DNA from: Acetobacter aceti NBRC 14818
GTDB lineage: Bacteria > Pseudomonadota > Alphaproteobacteria > Acetobacterales > Acetobacteraceae
DNA length: 64,000 nucleotides
Direction of reading: 5' to 3'
Assembly (NCBI RefSeq): GCF_000193495.2
Contig: NZ_AP023410.1
Span: forward strand, 3,495,501 to 3,559,500
Made by a program: the position numbers and the translations under genes. The notes below the pieces were generated by a model that was given only the letters and a program-made list of their open reading frames with translations, was not told where the DNA came from and did not search any database. This document shows, in pieces, positions 37,516-47,452 of this stretch. How positions within the stretch are numbered: position 1 is the stretch's first letter; each line of letters opens with the position of its first letter.

Positions 37516-37987
37516 AACTGGTCACATCCATCGTCTGTGTATCACCGACTGGCTCGTCTGTGTGAGCCGTTGAAACGCCTGAAATTCAAAGGTGTTTGCA
37601 TAACCGTTGAAAGATGGTGTCTGATGACACGCAGGCATTCGGGCGCATGAGACCCATGTGGTTGCAGACAAACAAAATGTCGGATCGATAAAAAAGTCTG
37701 GCCTGCTTGGTCGTGTTTCAGGGTGAGTTGCAAGGGTCGTTTTCCGAATGGCCGATTAGTGTGGTGTTATTGCAACAGATGTTCAATCTGCACTTGAGTG
37801 CGTTAAGGCGGTTATTATATAGGCATCAATCCGAATGCGTGGTGCCCAAGATGCACACACGCGCCATGACCTGTCCGCAGGCCTGAGCCACGAGACGGTT
37901 TCTATTCTTCTTTCCGGACATGGCCATATTATGTCCGCAACTTGATTGGATGTCGGTGTTGAGCGCCGACCTGAGGAGCAGAGCGTA
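37516..37987. other. Divergent control region between dxs and hpnH
   Basis: About 470 bp separating two arms of hopanoid synthesis. No gene is supported. The plus-strand half holds the candidate hpnH promoter (37794-37821). No dxs promoter was recognised. Confidence 0.4.
37794..37821 (+). promoter_or_regulatory. Predicted hpnH promoter
   Basis: TTGAGT (37794-37799) and TATATA (37816-37821) with a 16-bp spacer match the sigma70 pattern. The implied leader would be about 160 nt before the hpnH ATG. Confidence 0.4.
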
Positions 37988-39184
37988 ATGGCGGTACCTT
38001 TGATGCAGGCTGTCCGGGTCGGCGCGTATGTTGTGAAGCAGCATATTACCCGCAGGCAGCGTTACCCCCTCGTGCTGATGCTGGAACCGCTGTTCCGCTG
38101 CAATCTTGCCTGCGCGGGCTGCGGAAAGATCGACTACCCGGCGGCAATCCTGAATCAGCGTCTTACGATGCAGGAGTGCCTTGATGCAGACGCCGAGGCT
38201 GGTGCGCCAGTTATCGCCATCGCTGGTGGCGAGCCCCTTCTCCACAAGGAGATGCCGGAGATCGTCCGGGCGCTGATCGACCGCAAGAAATACGTCTATC
38301 TCTGCACGAACGCCCTTCTTCTCGAGAAGAAGATGGACGATTTCGAGCCGAACCCGTTCTTCTCATGGGACGTGCATCTTGACGGCGACAAGGACATGCA
38401 TGACGCGTCCGTCTGTCAGGAAGGCGTGTATGAGCGTGCCGTTGCGGCGATCAAGAAAGCCAAGGCGCGCGGTTTCCGCGTTTCCATCAACTGCACCCTG
38501 TTCGATGGTGCCGATCCGAAGCGTGTTGCTGCCTTCTTTGATGAAGTGATGGCGATGGGCGTAGACGGCATCATGACCGCTCCGGGCTATGCCTACGAGC
38601 GTGCGCCTGATCAGGAACACTTCCTGAACCGTCAGAAGACGAAGCAGCTGTTCCGTGAGATCTTCCGTCTCGGCAAGGGCCACAAGTGGCGCTTTACGCA
38701 GTCGCCTCTGTTCCTGAACTTCCTTGCTGGTAACGAAACCTATCACTGCACACCGTGGGGCAAGCCGCTTCGCAATGTGTTTGGCTGGCAGCGTCCGTGC
38801 TACCTGCTGGGTGAAGGTTACGCCAAGTCGTTCAACGAGCTGATGAGCGACACGAAATGGGATGATTACGGCACCGGCAACTATGAAAAGTGCGCCGACT
38901 GCATGGTTCACTCCGGTTACGAGTCCACGGCTGTGATGGATGCCGTGAAGCGTCCGTGGCACATCGCCAAGGTTGCGCTGTTCGGACCCGAGACCGAGAA
39001 GCCGATGGCACCGGAAATCTCACTGGCGAACCAGCGCCCTGCCCAGTACAACTACTCCGAGCAGGTCGAGGAAAAGCTGGAAGAAATCGTTGCCCGCAAG
39101 AAGCCGGCCAAGCCGCCGCGCGTCACGACCGTGGTGAGCGCTTCGGCTTCAGAGAAGGCCGTGCCTGTGGATGCTGCAGACTGA
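37988..39184 (+). CDS. hpnH: Adenosylhopane synthase, radical SAM
   Basis: A 398-residue radical SAM protein. The cluster motif RCNLACAGCGKIDYP (CxxxCxxC) is at about residues 38-52, followed by the SAM GGEP element (IAGGEPLLH) and a SPASM-like C-terminal Cys region (YEKCADCMVHSGYE). HpnH couples the 5'-deoxyadenosyl radical to diploptene, giving adenosylhopane, the first step of the extended hopanoid side chain. ATG 37988 has a gaggag ribosome site. It is transcribed away from the dxs-hpn operon and ends at a strong terminator. Confidence 0.96.
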   Translation: MAVPLMQAVRVGAYVVKQHITRRQRYPLVLMLEPLFRCNLACAGCGKIDYPAAILNQRLTMQECLDADAEAGAPVIAIAGGEPLLHKEMPEIVRALIDRKKYVYLCTNALLLEKKMDDFEPNPFFSWDVHLDGDKDMHDASVCQEGVYERAVAAIKKAKARGFRVSINCTLFDGADPKRVAAFFDEVMAMGVDGIMTAPGYAYERAPDQEHFLNRQKTKQLFREIFRLGKGHKWRFTQSPLFLNFLAGNETYHCTPWGKPLRNVFGWQRPCYLLGEGYAKSFNELMSDTKWDDYGTGNYEKCADCMVHSGYESTAVMDAVKRPWHIAKVALFGPETEKPMAPEISLANQRPAQYNYSEQVEEKLEEIVARKKPAKPPRVTTVVSASASEKAVPVDAAD

Positions 39185-39220
39185 ACTGCGGTTAGATAAT
39201 CGACACAGACTGCACTATAT

Positions 39221-39252
39221 GGGGCGGAACCGGCGGGTTCTGCCCCTTTTTT
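39221..39252 (+). terminator. Intrinsic terminator of hpnH
   Basis: An 11-bp stem (ggggcggaacc with ggttctgcccc, one G-T pair), a 4-nt loop and six Ts, 37 bp after the hpnH stop. Confidence 0.92.
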
Positions 39253-39285
39253 CTTTATCCATCTTGTTTCCCACGTTCGGATGTC

Positions 39286-40575
39286 ATGACTGTTTCCATT
39301 CTGATCATTCTGCTGCTCGTCATATTGAACGGCGTTTTCGCCATGGGCGAACTGGCGTTGATTTCACTGAAACGGCCACGTCTAGTGATGCTTCAGAGCC
39401 AGGGTGTGAGGGGGGCTGAGCGGGCGCTCAAGCTGGCGGATGATCCCCAGCGCTTTCTGCCGACCGTGCAGATCGGCATGACGCTGGTGTCGATTCTGGA
39501 AGGCACGTTCGGTGGCGTAAAGATCGAAGCTGCCCTGACCCCCTGGCTGGCCCAGTTTGCTGCCTTGCAGCCGTTTGCCGAAGACATCTCCATGGTGCTG
39601 GTGGTGGTCGTGATCACCGGACTGATGCTTGTTCTGGGTGAACTGGTGCCCAAACAGCTGGCGCTCCAGTATCCTGAGCAGATCGCGGCTGCGCTGGCTG
39701 CACCGCTCGATGTGCTGGGTATAATTACCCGACCTTTTGTCTGGTTTCTGCGGCTATCCTCCAATCTGGTCCTGAAGCTTCTTCGTGTTTCTGTCGCTGA
39801 CAGACAGACGCTGACGGAAGAGGAACTGCGGGCTGTTCTGCTCGAGGGGGCGCAGTCCGGCGTTCTGGAGCATGAAGAACGCACGATGATCGAGCGGCTT
39901 CTGCGTCTGGCGGACCGTCCGGTGCGTGCGATTATGACACCGAGGAACGAGATCGTCTGGATTGAGCGTCATGTGCCGCGCGACGTGCTGGTCTCGACAT
40001 TGAGGGCGACCACTTTTTCCCGTCTGGTGGTTTGCGAAGGTGGTGTGGATAATCCTGTCGGTGTCATTCTGGCGAGCGACATGCTGGACCGTCTGCTTGA
40101 CGGCATGCCGGTCTCGATTGAAGCAGGTCTTAGACAGCCGGTTGTCGTGCCCGATTCCATCTCCGCGCTGGATATGCTGGAACGGATGCGTTCCATTCCG
40201 CTGGGGATTGCGCTGGTCGTGGATGAATATGGATCATTCGAAGGAATCGTGACGGCGTCCGATCTGTTCGATGCGATCGTTGGCGAGGTCAATGAGCACG
40301 GCCAGCATACACTTCTGACGGTCAAACCCGGTGACGTCGTGATCCTTGAAGGATCAGAACCCGCCGATGAGGTGAAAGATCGTCTTGGGTTGGGAAAACT
40401 GCCGGGGGAAGGGGATTACCACACCCTTGGCGGCCTGATTCTTGCCTTGCTGGGTCGCGTGCCAGCCGTTGCGGACAAGGTTGTCTTTTCGGGCTGGCTC
40501 TTTGAAGTGCTGGAAATGGAAGGGCGTCGTGTCACCCGCGTCAAGGCGAGTCGTCAGGCGCTGGCGGAAAACTAG
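39286..40575 (+). CDS. CNNM/CorC-family membrane protein (hemolysin-like)
   Basis: A 429-residue protein with three parts. A DUF21/CNNM transmembrane domain (about residues 1-180, starting ILIILLLVILNGVFAMGELAL) is followed by a paired CBS domain (about 200-325, MTPRNEIVWIE and IPLGIALVVDEYGSFEGIVTASD), then a C-terminal CorC_HlyC transporter-associated domain (about 340-425, LPGEGDYHTLGGLILALLGR). Relatives affect Mg or Co homeostasis and are often called hemolysins without proof. Ion specificity is unknown. Confidence 0.93.
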   Translation: MTVSILIILLLVILNGVFAMGELALISLKRPRLVMLQSQGVRGAERALKLADDPQRFLPTVQIGMTLVSILEGTFGGVKIEAALTPWLAQFAALQPFAEDISMVLVVVVITGLMLVLGELVPKQLALQYPEQIAAALAAPLDVLGIITRPFVWFLRLSSNLVLKLLRVSVADRQTLTEEELRAVLLEGAQSGVLEHEERTMIERLLRLADRPVRAIMTPRNEIVWIERHVPRDVLVSTLRATTFSRLVVCEGGVDNPVGVILASDMLDRLLDGMPVSIEAGLRQPVVVPDSISALDMLERMRSIPLGIALVVDEYGSFEGIVTASDLFDAIVGEVNEHGQHTLLTVKPGDVVILEGSEPADEVKDRLGLGKLPGEGDYHTLGGLILALLGRVPAVADKVVFSGWLFEVLEMEGRRVTRVKASRQALAEN

Positions 40576-40585
40576 GCCGCGTTTC

Positions 40586-41254
40586 CTACTCAGCCGCTGC
40601 CCGTAAGCCGGCTCCTGCCGCGAGCGGACAGAGCGGGAAGGCTCCGGCAAGAATGGCCAGAAGCAGTTCCATGTCAGGTGCCCAGGCCAGTCCGATTCGG
40701 GCCGAATCGACAGCTGCGGCTCCAAAAATCAGCACGGGCGTGACGAGCGGCAGCACAAGCAGCGGCAGCAGAACACCGCCGCGTCGTGCGCCAAGCACGA
40801 TCGACGCCGCCATTCCGCCAAAAAGCGACAGCGCCATGGTGCCGGGAATCAGTCCCGCCATCAGCGCCGGAAAGGCATGAGACGGCATATCGAGCATGAT
40901 GGCCATCGGAACGGCTGCAATCAGCAGTGGCAGGCCTGTCGTCAGCCAATGAGCGGCCATTTTCGCCAGTGCGACAAGGGCAGGGGGCAGACCGGTCAGC
41001 AGGAGATGATCCAGTGACCCGTCTTCCAGTTCCGAGCCGAAGAGTCGATCCAGGGGCAGAAGTGCTGCGAGCAGGGCGCACACCCAGATGACGCCGGGAG
41101 CCATACGTCGCAACAGCTCGGGAGAGGGGCCGAGCGCCAGAGGGAACAGTGCGCCTGCAAGAATGAAAAACAGCACCGCGCCAAGGGTATCCGCCCCATG
41201 ACGCAGGGCGAGACGCAGGTCACGTCCGATGATTCCAAGAAAAAGGCGCATCAT
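40586..41254 (-). CDS. ccmB: Heme exporter subunit CcmB
   Basis: A 222-residue inner-membrane protein with about six helices. It has the CcmB pattern RDLRLALRHGADTLGAVLFFIL, then FGSELEDGSLDHLLLTGLPP, and SLFGGMAASIVLGARRGGVL. With CcmA it forms the ABC part of cytochrome c maturation System I, loading heme onto CcmE. ATG 41254 overlaps the ccmA stop (ATGA). CcmC and the rest of the system are not in the window. Confidence 0.95.
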   Translation of the reverse strand: MMRLFLGIIGRDLRLALRHGADTLGAVLFFILAGALFPLALGPSPELLRRMAPGVIWVCALLAALLPLDRLFGSELEDGSLDHLLLTGLPPALVALAKMAAHWLTTGLPLLIAAVPMAIMLDMPSHAFPALMAGLIPGTMALSLFGGMAASIVLGARRGGVLLPLLVLPLVTPVLIFGAAAVDSARIGLAWAPDMELLLAILAGAFPLCPLAAGAGLRAAAE

Positions 41255-41880
41255 GCGACCGTGAACTCCCCGGTCCATTCATCCGCCGGAACCCCCGACA
41301 ATGTCAGGTGACGTACATCTTCCAGCGGAAGCGGGACGTGAGTGGTGACAATGATCATGCCGCCTTTCTGCCGGTGGTTACGAAGCGCTTCGCCAAGACG
41401 GTCGACAGAATGAACATCCAGTCCAAGACTCGGCTCGTCGAGCAGCCAGAGGGGCGCCTGCGCAAGAATCACGCGGGCAAGGGCGGCGCGTCGTTTCTGT
41501 CCGGCGGAAAACAGCCGCACAGGTGTGTCAGCCAGAGGGCGCAGATCGAAACTCTCAAACGCTTCATCGAGAGAATCGCCATGCGAGAAGACGGAGAGAT
41601 TCTCTTTTAGGGTCAGTCCCGGCTTCAGGGCATCCTGATGACCGAGATAGGCAATGTTATGGGCGTAAGCCATGCGGTCAGAGAAGACATTCCTGTCCTG
41701 CCATAAAAGCTCGCCCGAGTCCGGTTTTCTCAGCCCGGCCAGTACACGCATGAGTGTGCTTTTGCCCGCGCCGTTCGGCCCCGTCAGCAGCATCGCCTCG
41801 CCTGCTGAGAGGGAAAGACTGACCTGATCCAGTACGAGCCGTTCTCCACGAAAGACCGTGATGTCCCGTGCTTCAAGCAC
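41251..41880 (-). CDS. ccmA: Heme exporter ATP-binding subunit CcmA
   Basis: A 209-residue ABC ATPase, the short form typical of CcmA. Walker A is GPNGAGKS (about residues 35-42), the signature LFSAGQKRRAALARV, Walker B APLWLLDEPSLGLD, and the switch His is in VTTHVPLP. It powers release of heme-CcmE in periplasmic cytochrome c maturation. Coupled to ccmB by a 4-bp overlap. Confidence 0.95.
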   Translation of the reverse strand: MLEARDITVFRGERLVLDQVSLSLSAGEAMLLTGPNGAGKSTLMRVLAGLRKPDSGELLWQDRNVFSDRMAYAHNIAYLGHQDALKPGLTLKENLSVFSHGDSLDEAFESFDLRPLADTPVRLFSAGQKRRAALARVILAQAPLWLLDEPSLGLDVHSVDRLGEALRNHRQKGGMIIVTTHVPLPLEDVRHLTLSGVPADEWTGEFTVA

Positions 41881-42139
41881 TGCGGTAAGGGAGGATGTTT
41901 CAGAGATGAGCCTGTTCCCCTGTTTGTGACCACAGGAAGAGGGCTTTTCGCTCTGCTCGCGTTCTTGTGGTCGCCGGTGCGCTTGTGCGGAAGCGCGCTC
42001 CCGGTATGTTCTAGCACCGATCAGAGATCAAGCCGGTGGCCCGGGACTCTTCCCGGGTGCAGGTGCTCCCTCCATGATTGCTGGGGGTGCTGCCGGTTCG
42101 ACATACCAGCGGGATGCTGTTGTCGCGGAGGGAATTTTT

Positions 42140-44836
42140 ATGAAAGCGGTTGGGCACGATTCGCTGAAAACCGGGCGTGAGCTCAAGGTTGACGGCAAGA
42201 CCTACCATTATTTCTCGATCCCAGAGGCCGAGAAAACCATCGGCAAGGTGGAGCATCTTCCGGTCAGCCTGAAAGTGCTGCTCGAAAACATACTGCGTTT
42301 CGAGGACGGTCGTTCCTATACGCCGGATGACGCGAAGGCGATCGCGGCGTGGCTGGAAAAGGCGCGGAGCACGAAGGAAGTCCCCTTCAAGCCGTCGCGT
42401 ATTCTCATGCAGGACTTCACCGGTGTTCCGGGTGTGGTTGACCTCGCCGCGATGCGTGATGGCATCGTGCAGTTGAAGGGTAACCCCGATAAAGTGAACC
42501 CGCTGGTGCCGGTCAACCTTGTCATCGATCACTCGGTGATGGTGGACGTTTACGGCACGCCGGATGCGCTCCAGAAGAACATCACCATCGAATTCGACCG
42601 TAACGGCGAGCGCTATGCGTTCCTGCGATGGGGTCAGGAAGCATTCGAGAACTTCTCGGTCGTTCCGCCCGATACAGGCATCTGCCATCAGGTGAACCTC
42701 GAATATATCGCGCAGGTTGCCTGGACAGCCGAAGTCGGCGGCAAGAACTATGTCTATCCTGACACGCTGTATGGCACTGACTCCCACACGACCATGGTCA
42801 ATGGTCTGGGCGTTCTGGGCTGGGGTGTTGGTGGTATCGAAGCTGAAGCCGCCATGCTCGGCCAGCCGATCGCCATGCTTATCCCTGATGTCATCGGCTT
42901 CAAGCTGACAGGCAAGCTGCCGGAAGGCGCTACAGCCACCGATCTGGTGCTGACAGTCACCCAGATGCTCCGCAAAAAGGGCGTTGTCGGCAAGTTTGTC
43001 GAATTCTACGGCCCGGCTCTCGATCACCTGCCGGTTGCTGACCGTGCGACGATCGCCAACATGGCTCCGGAATACGGCGCAACATGCGGCTTCTTCCCGG
43101 TCGACAAGCTGACGCTTGACTACCTGCACGAGACAGGCCGTGATTCCCACCGCATCAAGCTGGTTGAGGAATACTACAAGGCGCAGGGCATGTTCCGCAC
43201 GCCGGAAACACCGGAGCCGGTCTTCACCGACACGCTGGAACTCGACCTCTCCACGGTCGTGCCGTCCATCTCGGGTCCGAAGCGTCCGCAGGACCGCGTT
43301 GTTCTGACCGACGCAACCTCTGCGTTCGAAAAAGAGCTGACGTCGAGCCTTGGTGTGGCCGAAGCCGACAAGAACAAGAAGTTCCCGGTTGCCAACACCA
43401 ACTACGAGCTGGGCAGCGGCGATATCGTCATTGCGGCGATCACGTCCTGCACCAACACGTCCAACCCTGCCGTGCTGATTGCCGCCGGTCTCGTCGCCCG
43501 CAAGGCGCGCGCCCTTGGCCTGAAGCCGAAGCCGTGGGTCAAGACATCGCTGGCACCGGGTTCGCAGGTTGTCACCGACTACCTGAACCGCGCCAAGCTG
43601 AGCGAAGATCTCGATGCTCTGGGCTTCAACACGGTCGGTTACGGCTGCACGACCTGCATCGGTAACTCCGGTCCGCTGGCCGACAACATTGTCGACACCA
43701 TCGAGAACAACAAGCTGGTCGCTGTTTCGGTGCTCTCCGGTAACCGTAACTTCGAAGGCCGTATCTCGCCGAACGTGCGTGCGAACTACCTCGCCAGCCC
43801 GCCGCTGGTCGTGGCCTATTCGCTGCTCGGCACGATGCGCAAGGATATCACCAAGGAGCCGCTCGGCACGTCCAAGGACGGCAAGCCGGTCTACCTGAAG
43901 GACATCTGGCCGACGAACAAGGAAATCGCCGCGCTGATCGGTTCGTCCATCAACCGCGAAGAGTTCATCAAGCGCTATGCCACCGTGTCCAAAGGCACGA
44001 AGGAATGGCAGGATCTCAAGATCGCGACCGGTTCCGAGACCTACAAGTGGGATCCGAAGTCCACCTATGTTCAGGATCCGCCGTACTTCAAGGATATGCC
44101 CGCCGAGCCTTCAAGCACGACGAGCAACATCAAGGGTGCGCGTCTCCTGGCCCTGCTTGGTGACAACATCACGACCGACCACATCTCTCCGGCCGGCGCC
44201 ATCAAGAAGGACTCGCCAGCAGGCAAGTACCTGATGGAGCATGGTGTGGAGCCGAAGGACTTCAACTCCTACGGTTCGCGTCGTGGCAACGACCGCATCA
44301 TGGTGCGTGGCACATTCGCCAACATCCGCATCAAGAACGAGATGTGCCCCGGAACGGAAGGTGGTCTTTCCAAGCACTATCCGGACGGCAAGCAGGGCTT
44401 CATCTATGATGTGGCCATGGAGTACAAGAAGGAAGGCACGCCTCTCGTCGTCATCGGCGGCAAGGAATACGGCATGGGGTCGTCCCGTGACTGGGCTGCC
44501 AAGGGCACACTGCTTCTGGGCGTGAAGGCGGTTATCGCTGAAAGCTTCGAGCGTATTCACCGTTCCAACCTTGTGGGCATGGGCGTTCTGCCGCTGCTCT
44601 TCAAGGAAGGCACGGATCGTAAGACGCTGAAGCTGAAGGGTGACGAAACCTTCGACATCATCGGACTTGAGAAGATCACGCCGCGCATGGACGTGACGCT
44701 GGTCATCACCCGCGCCGATGGGACGAAGGAAGAAGTGCCTGTGCTTTGCCGCATAGATACGCTGGACGAGGTGGAATATTACCGTCATGGTGGCATTCTC
44801 CAGTACGTCTTGCGTGGGATGCTGAAAGCTGCCTGA
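42140..44836 (+). CDS. acnA: Aconitate hydratase A
   Basis: An 898-residue aconitase of the AcnA/IRP1 group. It isomerises citrate to isocitrate. Fe-S cluster cysteines lie in [10 protein letters not shown] and [12 protein letters not shown]. The substrate-binding segment [21 protein letters not shown] and the late [10 protein letters not shown], with an active-site Ser, are intact. ATG 42140 follows ggaggga at ideal spacing; the frame is open to 42074 but without that support. It faces away from ccmA. A strong hairpin lies just after its stop. Confidence 0.97.
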   Translation: MKAVGHDSLKTGRELKVDGKTYHYFSIPEAEKTIGKVEHLPVSLKVLLENILRFEDGRSYTPDDAKAIAAWLEKARSTKEVPFKPSRILMQDFTGVPGVVDLAAMRDGIVQLKGNPDKVNPLVPVNLVIDHSVMVDVYGTPDALQKNITIEFDRNGERYAFLRWGQEAFENFSVVPPDTGICHQVNLEYIAQVAWTAEVGGKNYVYPDTLYGTDSHTTMVNGLGVLGWGVGGIEAEAAMLGQPIAMLIPDVIGFKLTGKLPEGATATDLVLTVTQMLRKKGVVGKFVEFYGPALDHLPVADRATIANMAPEYGATCGFFPVDKLTLDYLHETGRDSHRIKLVEEYYKAQGMFRTPETPEPVFTDTLELDLSTVVPSISGPKRPQDRVVLTDATSAFEKELTSSLGVAEADKNKKFPVANTNYELGSGDIVIAAITSCTNTSNPAVLIAAGLVARKARALGLKPKPWVKTSLAPGSQVVTDYLNRAKLSEDLDALGFNTVGYGCTTCIGNSGPLADNIVDTIENNKLVAVSVLSGNRNFEGRISPNVRANYLASPPLVVAYSLLGTMRKDITKEPLGTSKDGKPVYLKDIWPTNKEIAALIGSSINREEFIKRYATVSKGTKEWQDLKIATGSETYKWDPKSTYVQDPPYFKDMPAEPSSTTSNIKGARLLALLGDNITTDHISPAGAIKKDSPAGKYLMEHGVEPKDFNSYGSRRGNDRIMVRGTFANIRIKNEMCPGTEGGLSKHYPDGKQGFIYDVAMEYKKEGTPLVVIGGKEYGMGSSRDWAAKGTLLLGVKAVIAESFERIHRSNLVGMGVLPLLFKEGTDRKTLKLKGDETFDIIGLEKITPRMDVTLVITRADGTKEEVPVLCRIDTLDEVEYYRHGGILQYVLRGMLKAA

Positions 44837-44866
44837 TACAACTCCGTCTCTTTATGACGATGGCAA

Positions 44867-44900
44867 AATGGCTGGTCCGGATAATTCCGGGCCAGCCATT
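44867..44900 (+). terminator. Hairpin after acnA, overlapping the next gene's start
   Basis: A 14-bp stem (aatggctggtccgg with ccgggccagccatt, one G-T pair) and a 6-nt loop, 30 bp after the acnA stop. It includes ATG 44868, the first possible start of the ABC ATPase. Only a short T-run follows. Confidence 0.6.
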
Positions 44901-45662
44901 TGCGTTGAAACGGTGCTTTGTGCTGAATCGATCAGCAAATCGTTCGATTCAAACAAGGTGCTCAATGGGGTGTCTCTGACCGTCGAGCGGGGAGACCTCA
45001 TCTCGATCATCGGTCCTTCGGGATGCGGGAAATCAACCTTTCTGAGGTGTCTGAATTTCCTGGAAATTCCCGATGAAGGCACGGTGACGATCGCCGACGA
45101 CAGTATTCGTCGTTCGGGCGGTCCCTGGAAGGCTTCCGACGAAGCGCTGGCGCACAGGTTGCGCGCGCATGTCGGCATGGTGTTCCAGTCCTTCAACCTT
45201 TTCCCTCATCGCACGGTGCTCGACAACGTGATGCTTGCGCCGCGTGTGGTGAAGAAGGTCTCACCCGCAGTCGCCGAGGCCGAGGCGCGTGAACTGCTCG
45301 CCAAGGTGGGGCTGGAAGCGGCCTGCCTGCGTTATCCGGTCACGCTTTCCGGGGGACAACAGCAGCGTGCGGCCATTGCGCGTGCGCTCGCCATGCGTCC
45401 AGACGTGATGCTGTATGATGAGCCGACCTCTGCACTTGATCCCCGCGTGGCGGAAGAAGTGCTTGAAGTCATGCGGGCGCTCGATCGTGAGGGCATGACG
45501 CAGATTGTCGTGACCCACGACATGAGTTTCGCCCGCGCCGCCTCAGACCGGATTGTGTTCATGGATGGCGGCGAGATCATCGAGATCGGTGATCCGGACG
45601 AAATGTATGACAACCCGCGCGATCCCCGGACGCGGCGCTTTCTTCTGGGAGCCTCGGCATGA
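44868..45662 (+). CDS. Amino-acid ABC transporter ATP-binding protein (GlnQ type)
   Basis: A 264-residue polar amino-acid ABC ATPase. Walker A is GPSGCGKST, the Q-loop VGMVFQSFNLFPH, the signature LSGGQQQRAAIARAL, Walker B VMLYDEPTSALDP, and the H-loop VTHDMSFA. The 5' end is doubtful: ATG 44868 sits in a hairpin stem, and GTG 44913 would start directly before the conserved LCAESISKSF. The stop overlaps the start of the fused binding-protein/permease gene (ATGA), giving a two-gene transporter operon. Confidence 0.93.
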   Translation: MAGPDNSGPAICVETVLCAESISKSFDSNKVLNGVSLTVERGDLISIIGPSGCGKSTFLRCLNFLEIPDEGTVTIADDSIRRSGGPWKASDEALAHRLRAHVGMVFQSFNLFPHRTVLDNVMLAPRVVKKVSPAVAEAEARELLAKVGLEAACLRYPVTLSGGQQQRAAIARALAMRPDVMLYDEPTSALDPRVAEEVLEVMRALDREGMTQIVVTHDMSFARAASDRIVFMDGGEIIEIGDPDEMYDNPRDPRTRRFLLGASA

Positions 45663-47254
45663 CTTCCGTTCTTTCGCGGCTTCGTGCGCGCTTTCTCGTC
45701 GGCTTCGCTGTTGTGGGGTTTGCCTTTCATGGCGTGTCGGCCTGGGCGGAGAATGCGCCCGCTGAACCCATCCAGCCGGAGCCCGTAACCGCGCCTGCTA
45801 CGGCAGACGCATCTGCCACAGCGTTGAAATGGGGGGCCGACGGCACTTCCAACGTGCCGTACACTTTTCATGATCCGTCAGACGAAAACCGCATGAGCGG
45901 CTTTGAATATGACATCATGGAGGAAATCGGCCGTCGTCTAGGACGTGACGCCCAGTTTGTGCAGAACGACTGGGATGGATTGATCCCCGGTCTTGAACGC
46001 AATTTCTATCTGATGGTCATCTGCGGCATCGAAATGACGCCGGAGCATATCGAGGCCGTCGATTTCAGTCAGCCTTACTACATGACCTCTGAACGCATCG
46101 TGGTGCGTCGCGATCAGGCAGGACTGGATTCTTACGAGCGGCTCGGCGGTCATACCATCGGCACGGTCAAGGACACGCTGGCCGAGCGGATGATGGGTGA
46201 ACGGCACGACATCACCGTGCGCGGTTACGACGAAGAATCAAACATGTTCGAGGATCTGCGTAACAAGCGCCTCGACGCGATCCTCATCGATGGGCCGATT
46301 GCACTCTATTACGGGGAGGCCGATCCGGCCTTCCGTATCGTTGGTACGCCGGTTGGCCACCTGTCATACGGCATCGCTTTTCCGAAAGGGGGCAATATTG
46401 AACTGCGCAAGCAGGTCGACGGCGCTCTGAAATCGATGATCGCGGACGGCACGTTGCACCGGATTCTGGCGCGCTGGAATCTGTGGACGCCGGAAATGGC
46501 AGCTTGGACGGGCGATTATTCGCAGCCCGGTATCGCTCCGACCGAGTGGGAGCGATACATCGCTGCGACCGCACCGGCCAAAGGCTGGAAAGCCCGCTTT
46601 GACCGCTATGTCAGCTTCCTGCCGCTGATAGGCAAGGGGGCCGTCATGACGCTGGCGGTTTCTGCCTGTGCAATGGTGCTGGCGGTGGCGCTGGGGCTCA
46701 TTCTGGCGCTGACGCGGCGATATGGCCCGACTTGGGCCGCGGCTTTGGCGACGCTCTATATCGAGGTCATTCGTGGCACGCCGCTGCTGATTCAGGTGCT
46801 GTTCATTTTCTATGGCCTGCCCGGTATCGGCATTCGCCTTTCTCCCTTTGTCGCTGGTGTGATCAGTCTCGGACTGAATTACGCAGCGTATGAGGCAGAG
46901 AATTATCGTGCCGGTCTGCAGTCCGTTGCTCGCGGGCAGATGGAAGCGGCCACGGCGCTCAACATGACCCACTCGCAGGCGTTGCGTTATGTCGTCGTGC
47001 CGCAGGCCTTCCGGGTTGTGGTGCCAGTGATGACCAACGATTTCATCTCCCTGCTGAAAGATTCGTCGCTGGTCAGCATCATCACCCTGACGGAACTCAG
47101 CCAGACCTATGTGCGGCTGTCTTCGACCTATTTCGACTATTTTGGAACAGGGATGATGGTGGGCGGAGCCTATCTGCTGCTGGGACTGCCATTTGTGCGT
47201 CTTGCCAAAATGGCTGAGCGTCGTCTTGCTGTCAGTGAACGACGCGGCGGCTGA
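45659..47254 (+). CDS. Fused solute-binding protein and permease, amino-acid ABC transporter
   Basis: A 531-residue fusion. A signal peptide or anchor is followed by a PBPb (family 3) solute-binding domain (about residues 60-280: GFEYDIMEEIGRRLGR, VDFSQPYYMTSERIVVRR, IGTVKDTLAERMM). A HisM/GlnP permease domain follows (about 315-520), with the ABC interaction EAA motif around AATALNMTHSQALRYVVVPQAFRVVVP. Tethering the binding protein to the channel means two sites per dimeric transporter. With the ATPase at 44868 it is a complete importer; the substrate amino acid is not predictable. Confidence 0.93.
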   Translation: MTSVLSRLRARFLVGFAVVGFAFHGVSAWAENAPAEPIQPEPVTAPATADASATALKWGADGTSNVPYTFHDPSDENRMSGFEYDIMEEIGRRLGRDAQFVQNDWDGLIPGLERNFYLMVICGIEMTPEHIEAVDFSQPYYMTSERIVVRRDQAGLDSYERLGGHTIGTVKDTLAERMMGERHDITVRGYDEESNMFEDLRNKRLDAILIDGPIALYYGEADPAFRIVGTPVGHLSYGIAFPKGGNIELRKQVDGALKSMIADGTLHRILARWNLWTPEMAAWTGDYSQPGIAPTEWERYIAATAPAKGWKARFDRYVSFLPLIGKGAVMTLAVSACAMVLAVALGLILALTRRYGPTWAAALATLYIEVIRGTPLLIQVLFIFYGLPGIGIRLSPFVAGVISLGLNYAAYEAENYRAGLQSVARGQMEAATALNMTHSQALRYVVVPQAFRVVVPVMTNDFISLLKDSSLVSIITLTELSQTYVRLSSTYFDYFGTGMMVGGAYLLLGLPFVRLAKMAERRLAVSERRGG

Positions 47255-47265
47255 CAGGGTGATTG

Positions 47266-47295
47266 CCGGGTGTGAGAGATTTTTTTCACACCCGG
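47266..47295 (+). terminator. Hairpin after the transporter operon
   Basis: A perfect 10-bp stem (ccgggtgtga) with a loop that contains a run of Ts, 11 bp after the stop. Probable terminator, although no Ts follow the stem. Confidence 0.6.
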
Positions 47296-47452
47296 TTGGC
47301 CTTGGATGGCTGAATCCTGTTTCGGAAATGCCTATTTAATCGACATCTTTCCGGCCAATGCATTTTTGGTATGTGCGCCTCACACTTCAACGCATTGTGC
47401 ATAAATGAACATACGGTCATCATTACTCCGCAACTTATAATATGATTGCGCG

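Noticed and set aside
42011..43150. 379-codon open frame antisense to acnA
   Set aside because: Shadow of acnA; the aconitase motifs are all in the plus-strand frame.
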